From assembly GCA_900772035.1 (NCBI GenBank), contig CAAGQE010000352.1:1-9480 (forward strand): 9,480 bases of DNA. The letters are read 5' to 3'. The notes beneath the pieces were generated by a model. The model was not told the DNA's origin. It did no database searches and was given only the letters and a program-made list of their open reading frames with translations. The translations under genes and the position numbers were made by a program. Source of the DNA: Candidatus Gastranaerophilales bacterium. GTDB lineage: Bacteria > Cyanobacteriota > Vampirovibrionia > Gastranaerophilales > Gastranaerophilaceae. This document shows positions 7,047 to 9,480 of this stretch, in pieces; position 1 is the first letter of the stretch; every line of letters begins with the position of its first letter.

Positions 7047-8270
7047 TTACTCGCTCAGATAAAACGGATTTGTCTTTTCAACGTAGTCAACTTTAGACGG
7101 CTTCAAAGTCGTCCAAGCACCTTTAAGTTGTTGTTTTTCGGTACTTGCAACGAATATTTCTTCAATATTGTGGTAATATACGAATTTATATTTTTCGGGA
7201 ACATAAATTTTTTGTCTCCATAAATTCGACATTTTTCTGAACTCGAAACTTACCTGAGGAGAGAACAATTCGGACATCCAGCGGGAATTTTCGATATTAG
7301 GTTTTTGGAAAGGAATAAATTCCGAATAGTCAGCCTTTCCGCCGAAGTAGTATCTTCTGAACAAATCAGACGGCATATTGCGCAAGCGGCTTCCCGTACG
7401 AGGGTCTCTGTACGAGGGACTTAATTCCGCAATCATTTGCATTTTCACACCATCCAAGGCTTCTAGCGTTTTTTGGTTGAACATTGAGTCCGAAATAAAC
7501 ACGAGAAAATCATCGAAATATTTGTCATACTTTGACTCTACCGAGCGGAATGTATAGAAGCCCGCGTTTTTCCAGAGTTTTTTGATTGCCGTATCAGATT
7601 CACCGTCAGAATTTTTTATCGCATATTCAAAATCTAAAGAGGTGAACATTGTGACAAAAGTCTGCTTGTATTTTTTACCGTTCATATCGAAAGAATACGT
7701 TGCGATATAAGGCTTAATGTAGGGATTTGTAATTCTTATTTTTGTCGAACGCTTGTCGGTTTTCGCTTTTGATTCGATTTTTGAAATCTTACCGTACATT
7801 TCTCTGATTAAATAGTCCGAAAGTTCGTCAGAGCAAGTCTTTTCGGAAACGAGTTTAATGTTTTGAGCATTCGGATTTGTTGTGTTTACGATTTCAAAAA
7901 CGTAGTCTTCGGGAGTTTGAAATTTTTTCTTGAATACTCTCAGAGTGATATCTTCTTTGCCCGAATTCAACTTTGCCTGTTTGTCGGAATTTACATCGAC
8001 GTATGATTTTTCCGACGAGAAGAAAAACATTACATCATCATCCTCGTTTTTTGCGGTAACGACAATCTGTGCGGGATTTTCAACATTGCGTTCCCAAGTA
8101 ACATCGGATGTTACGAAAAAATCCGTCGGAACGGCTGCTCTTGCGAACTCGATTTTTGTCTTAGGGTCATTTACGGGTACAAATTTGTATTTAATTGTAT
8201 CTGCAAATACAGGTATTGCAGCCAATACCAAAGTTAAAGTCAATATAATATTCAAAAAATATTTTTTCAT
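7047..8270 (-). CDS. Exported protein of unknown function with Sec signal peptide
   Basis: I do not recognise this 407-residue protein. The N-terminus is a classic Sec signal peptide: Lys-Lys at 2-3, a hydrophobic core at about 5-19, and a likely signal peptidase I site after VFA (A23, before DT). There is no lipobox cysteine, so a soluble periplasmic or secreted protein is expected. The mature part has no further membrane segment and only one cysteine (C146). It is rich in Lys, Asp, Phe and Tyr, with strand-like alternation at residues 50-145 (for example QIVVTAKNED and EDITLRVFKKK) and a more mixed C-terminal half including SYRDPRTGSRLRNMP (286-300) and SRWMSELF. An AGGAG ten bases upstream and a TATAAT box support the ATG. 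The gene reads toward ppdK but has no visible terminator. It diverges from the calpain-like gene on the plus strand, with 138 bp between them. Confidence 0.85.
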   Translation of the reverse strand: MKKYFLNIILTLTLVLAAIPVFADTIKYKFVPVNDPKTKIEFARAAVPTDFFVTSDVTWERNVENPAQIVVTAKNEDDDVMFFFSSEKSYVDVNSDKQAKLNSGKEDITLRVFKKKFQTPEDYVFEIVNTTNPNAQNIKLVSEKTCSDELSDYLIREMYGKISKIESKAKTDKRSTKIRITNPYIKPYIATYSFDMNGKKYKQTFVTMFTSLDFEYAIKNSDGESDTAIKKLWKNAGFYTFRSVESKYDKYFDDFLVFISDSMFNQKTLEALDGVKMQMIAELSPSYRDPRTGSRLRNMPSDLFRRYYFGGKADYSEFIPFQKPNIENSRWMSELFSPQVSFEFRKMSNLWRQKIYVPEKYKFVYYHNIEEIFVASTEKQQLKGAWTTLKPSKVDYVEKTNPFYLSE

Positions 8271-8280
8271 AAATTCAAAT

Positions 8281-8285
8281 CTCCT
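8281..8285 (-). promoter_or_regulatory. Ribosome binding site of the exported orphan protein
   Basis: AGGAG on the minus strand lies ten bases before the ATG at 8270. It agrees with the start that yields a complete signal peptide. Confidence 0.7.
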
Positions 8286-8291
8286 AAGTTT

Positions 8292-8297
8292 ATTATA
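8292..8297 (-). promoter_or_regulatory. Candidate -10 box for the exported orphan protein
   Basis: A perfect TATAAT sits on the minus strand, 21 bp upstream of the ATG. At the usual 17-bp spacing the -35 position reads TTAGGA, a weak match. The predicted 5' leader would be only about 15 bases and would start at the Shine-Dalgarno, so the assignment is tentative. Confidence 0.35.
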
Positions 8298-8408
8298 CAG
8301 AATTTTTCAATATATCCTAAAGTTTTAACATTTTTATCCGATAATATAAGTGTTAATTATATTCGGCATGCTTATTGTGCCGATACAAAACCCAGTAAAC
8401 ACGGCAAT

Positions 8409-9480
8409 ATGGACGCAATTCAAGGTGCTTCTCTGCGACCTTCAAATATCGCAATAAGAAAGCAAACACAAAAGAATAACCAAGTTGAAACTCCGCAGGT
8501 TGAAACCGCAAAGTCGAATTCACCGAGCGGCGCAACGTGGCAAGCCATGGTCGGAATAAACACACCGAAGCAATCCGACAGATTGATTAACAAGTTTGCT
8601 GTTACGGGAAAACTTGGCATACACGATATTGCGAACCTTAAAAAAGCCGTAAAAGAGGGAAATGCTCAAGCGGAAAATGTTTCTATGCTTTTGACCTTGG
8701 TTGACGAAAAAGCAGTCAACGCAAGGACATTGCGCCACGTTTGCAAAGACGGGCTTATGTCTGACGGAATGGAAAAAGATATCAGAATGATTTTCAATGC
8801 AAGGGCAAACGGTGTTGACCCGAAAGACGCATACATTCCGCATTACGACACAGCGGAAGCAGGCTTGGAAAAAGCAGAAACAGGCGATATTTTTGAAGTC
8901 GAAGGTCAAAAAAATGTATTTATAAAAAACCGTGAAGGCAAAGCGGAACAACTCAAAATGGACAAAGAGATGATGTGTAAATTGTTCCCGCCCGCAGAAA
9001 GATTTGCAAACGCGCAAACTCACTCTGCCGACTGCTATTTCGTCTCTACGGTAAATTCAATGATGGACAACCCGAATGCGCGTCCGCACTTCTTGCAATG
9101 CTTTGAACAAGACGGAAATGACATAAAAATCAACTTCCCGTCGAGCGATTTTGTTTATACCGCAAAAGATGCAAAAATGCCGAAAGCCTACAAGGGTAAC
9201 TTTGTTACAGGTTCAACAGGTATGAAACTTGTCGAATATGCATACGGCGAATTTTTGGAAGATATGGTTGCAAAACAAGTTCGCAAAATTCAAACCGATA
9301 CGATAAACGAATTGCAAGGCAAACTTGCAACCGAAACTGATCCGCAAGAAAAGAAAAATATTCAATCAAAAATTAATAACTATCAGGAAAATTTAGATAA
9401 ATTCAACGAAGACCAACAAAGAACGAAACGCGAATACGTTGTCGCAATGAATACCGAACGTGAACCCGAAACCAACGATA
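8409..9480 (+). CDS. Calpain-like (peptidase family C2) cysteine protease homologue, 3' end beyond window
   Basis: The frame is open for 357 codons from ATG 8409 to the window edge. Residues 203-219 read QTHSADCYFVSTVNSMM, matching the calpain core pattern QGxxGDCWFLxAL: C209 would be the nucleophile and Q203, six residues earlier, the oxyanion-hole glutamine. STGMKLVEYAYGEFLE (269-284) matches the following calpain helix usually read as LLEKAYAK. The catalytic His and Asn would lie past the window end. Residues 1-45 are polar and rich in Gln, Asn and Ser with no signal peptide. Residues 46-200 are an unrecognised, mostly helical region. Residues 290-340 are highly charged and coiled-coil-like, apparently inserted before the His box. 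No Shine-Dalgarno precedes the ATG, and no other ATG, GTG or TTG lies in frame within the spacer, so the start is uncertain. Substrate and location are unknown. Minus-strand frames at 8353-9023 are its antisense shadows. Confidence 0.65.
   Translation, partial: MDAIQGASLRPSNIAIRKQTQKNNQVETPQVETAKSNSPSGATWQAMVGINTPKQSDRLINKFAVTGKLGIHDIANLKKAVKEGNAQAENVSMLLTLVDEKAVNARTLRHVCKDGLMSDGMEKDIRMIFNARANGVDPKDAYIPHYDTAEAGLEKAETGDIFEVEGQKNVFIKNREGKAEQLKMDKEMMCKLFPPAERFANAQTHSADCYFVSTVNSMMDNPNARPHFLQCFEQDGNDIKINFPSSDFVYTAKDAKMPKAYKGNFVTGSTGMKLVEYAYGEFLEDMVAKQVRKIQTDTINELQGKLATETDPQEKKNIQSKINNYQENLDKFNEDQQRTKREYVVAMNTEREPETND

Larger units (their letters stand above)
8271..8408. other. Intergenic region between divergent genes
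   Basis: This AT-rich spacer must carry control signals for both flanking genes. For the plus-strand gene, TTAACA (8325-8330) and TATAAG (8345-8350) resemble -35 and -10 hexamers, but their spacing of 14 bp is short. A 6-bp inverted repeat, TCGGCA (8363-8368) with TGCCGA (8378-8383), lies across a nine-base loop about 25 bp before the plus-strand ATG and would fall in its 5' leader. No small gene is supported here. Confidence 0.4.

Noticed and set aside
7396..7418. Two copies of GTACGAGGG separated by five bases
   Set aside because: A single short direct repeat inside the orphan coding region, read in different frames (PSY and PRT), with no further copies; most likely chance.
8353..9023. Overlapping minus-strand frames at the right end
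   Set aside because: They lie opposite the plus-strand calpain-like frame, are rich in Cys and Phe, and have no family resemblance.

Overview
The window is an AT-rich, densely packed bacterial chromosome segment. Seven protein genes are legible. Six lie on the minus strand: ftsX (partial), ftsE, the two halves of a split transketolase, a WecG/TagA-family glycosyltransferase and pyruvate phosphate dikinase (ppdK), plus an unrecognised secreted protein counted below as the seventh minus-strand gene, so seven minus-strand genes in all. One further gene, a calpain-like (C2) peptidase homologue, is on the plus strand and runs off the right end. No tRNA, rRNA, CRISPR array, insertion sequence or phage gene is visible. 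The combination of a split transketolase, PPDK, FtsEX, Shine-Dalgarno sequences of the AGGAG/AGGTG type, a Gram-negative style Sec signal peptide and a bacterial calpain-like protein suggests an anaerobic, fermentative gut-type bacterium. My best guess is a non-photosynthetic cyanobacterial relative (Gastranaerophilales/Melainabacteria). This is an inference from gene content and style, and Clostridia or other low-GC anaerobes are not excluded.

Layout, read in the minus-strand direction of transcription: (1) 8270-7047, a 407-residue exported orphan protein with its own AGGAG ribosome binding site and a TATAAT box. (2) A 137-bp leader containing two dyad symmetries, then ppdK (6909-4264), closed by a strong Rho-independent terminator at about 4246-4205. 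(3) A new transcription unit that appears to start at a TATAAT box only 6 bp before the wecG/tagA ATG at 4134. It continues through tktN (3369-2530), tktC (2518-1574), ftsE (1574-900) and ftsX (907 to beyond base 1), with gaps of 39 and 11 bp and then overlaps of 1 and 8 bp. (4) On the plus strand, diverging from the orphan gene, an open reading frame from 8409 to the window end carries a calpain-type Gln/Cys active-site motif.

Functionally, the central operon joins envelope polysaccharide synthesis (WecG/TagA), the non-oxidative pentose phosphate pathway (transketolase, which supplies pentose and erythrose phosphates) and the FtsEX divisome ATPase. PPDK next to it connects pyruvate with PEP in a PPi-linked, energy-saving glycolysis typical of anaerobes. 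The most unusual items are the translational coupling of transketolase to ftsEX, the probably leaderless wecG start, the paired dyads in the ppdK leader, and the calpain-like gene with a long unrecognised N-terminal region and a coiled-coil-like segment after the Cys box. Nothing here is clearly a new multi-gene system. The divergent orphan/calpain-like pair at the right end is the least explained part.
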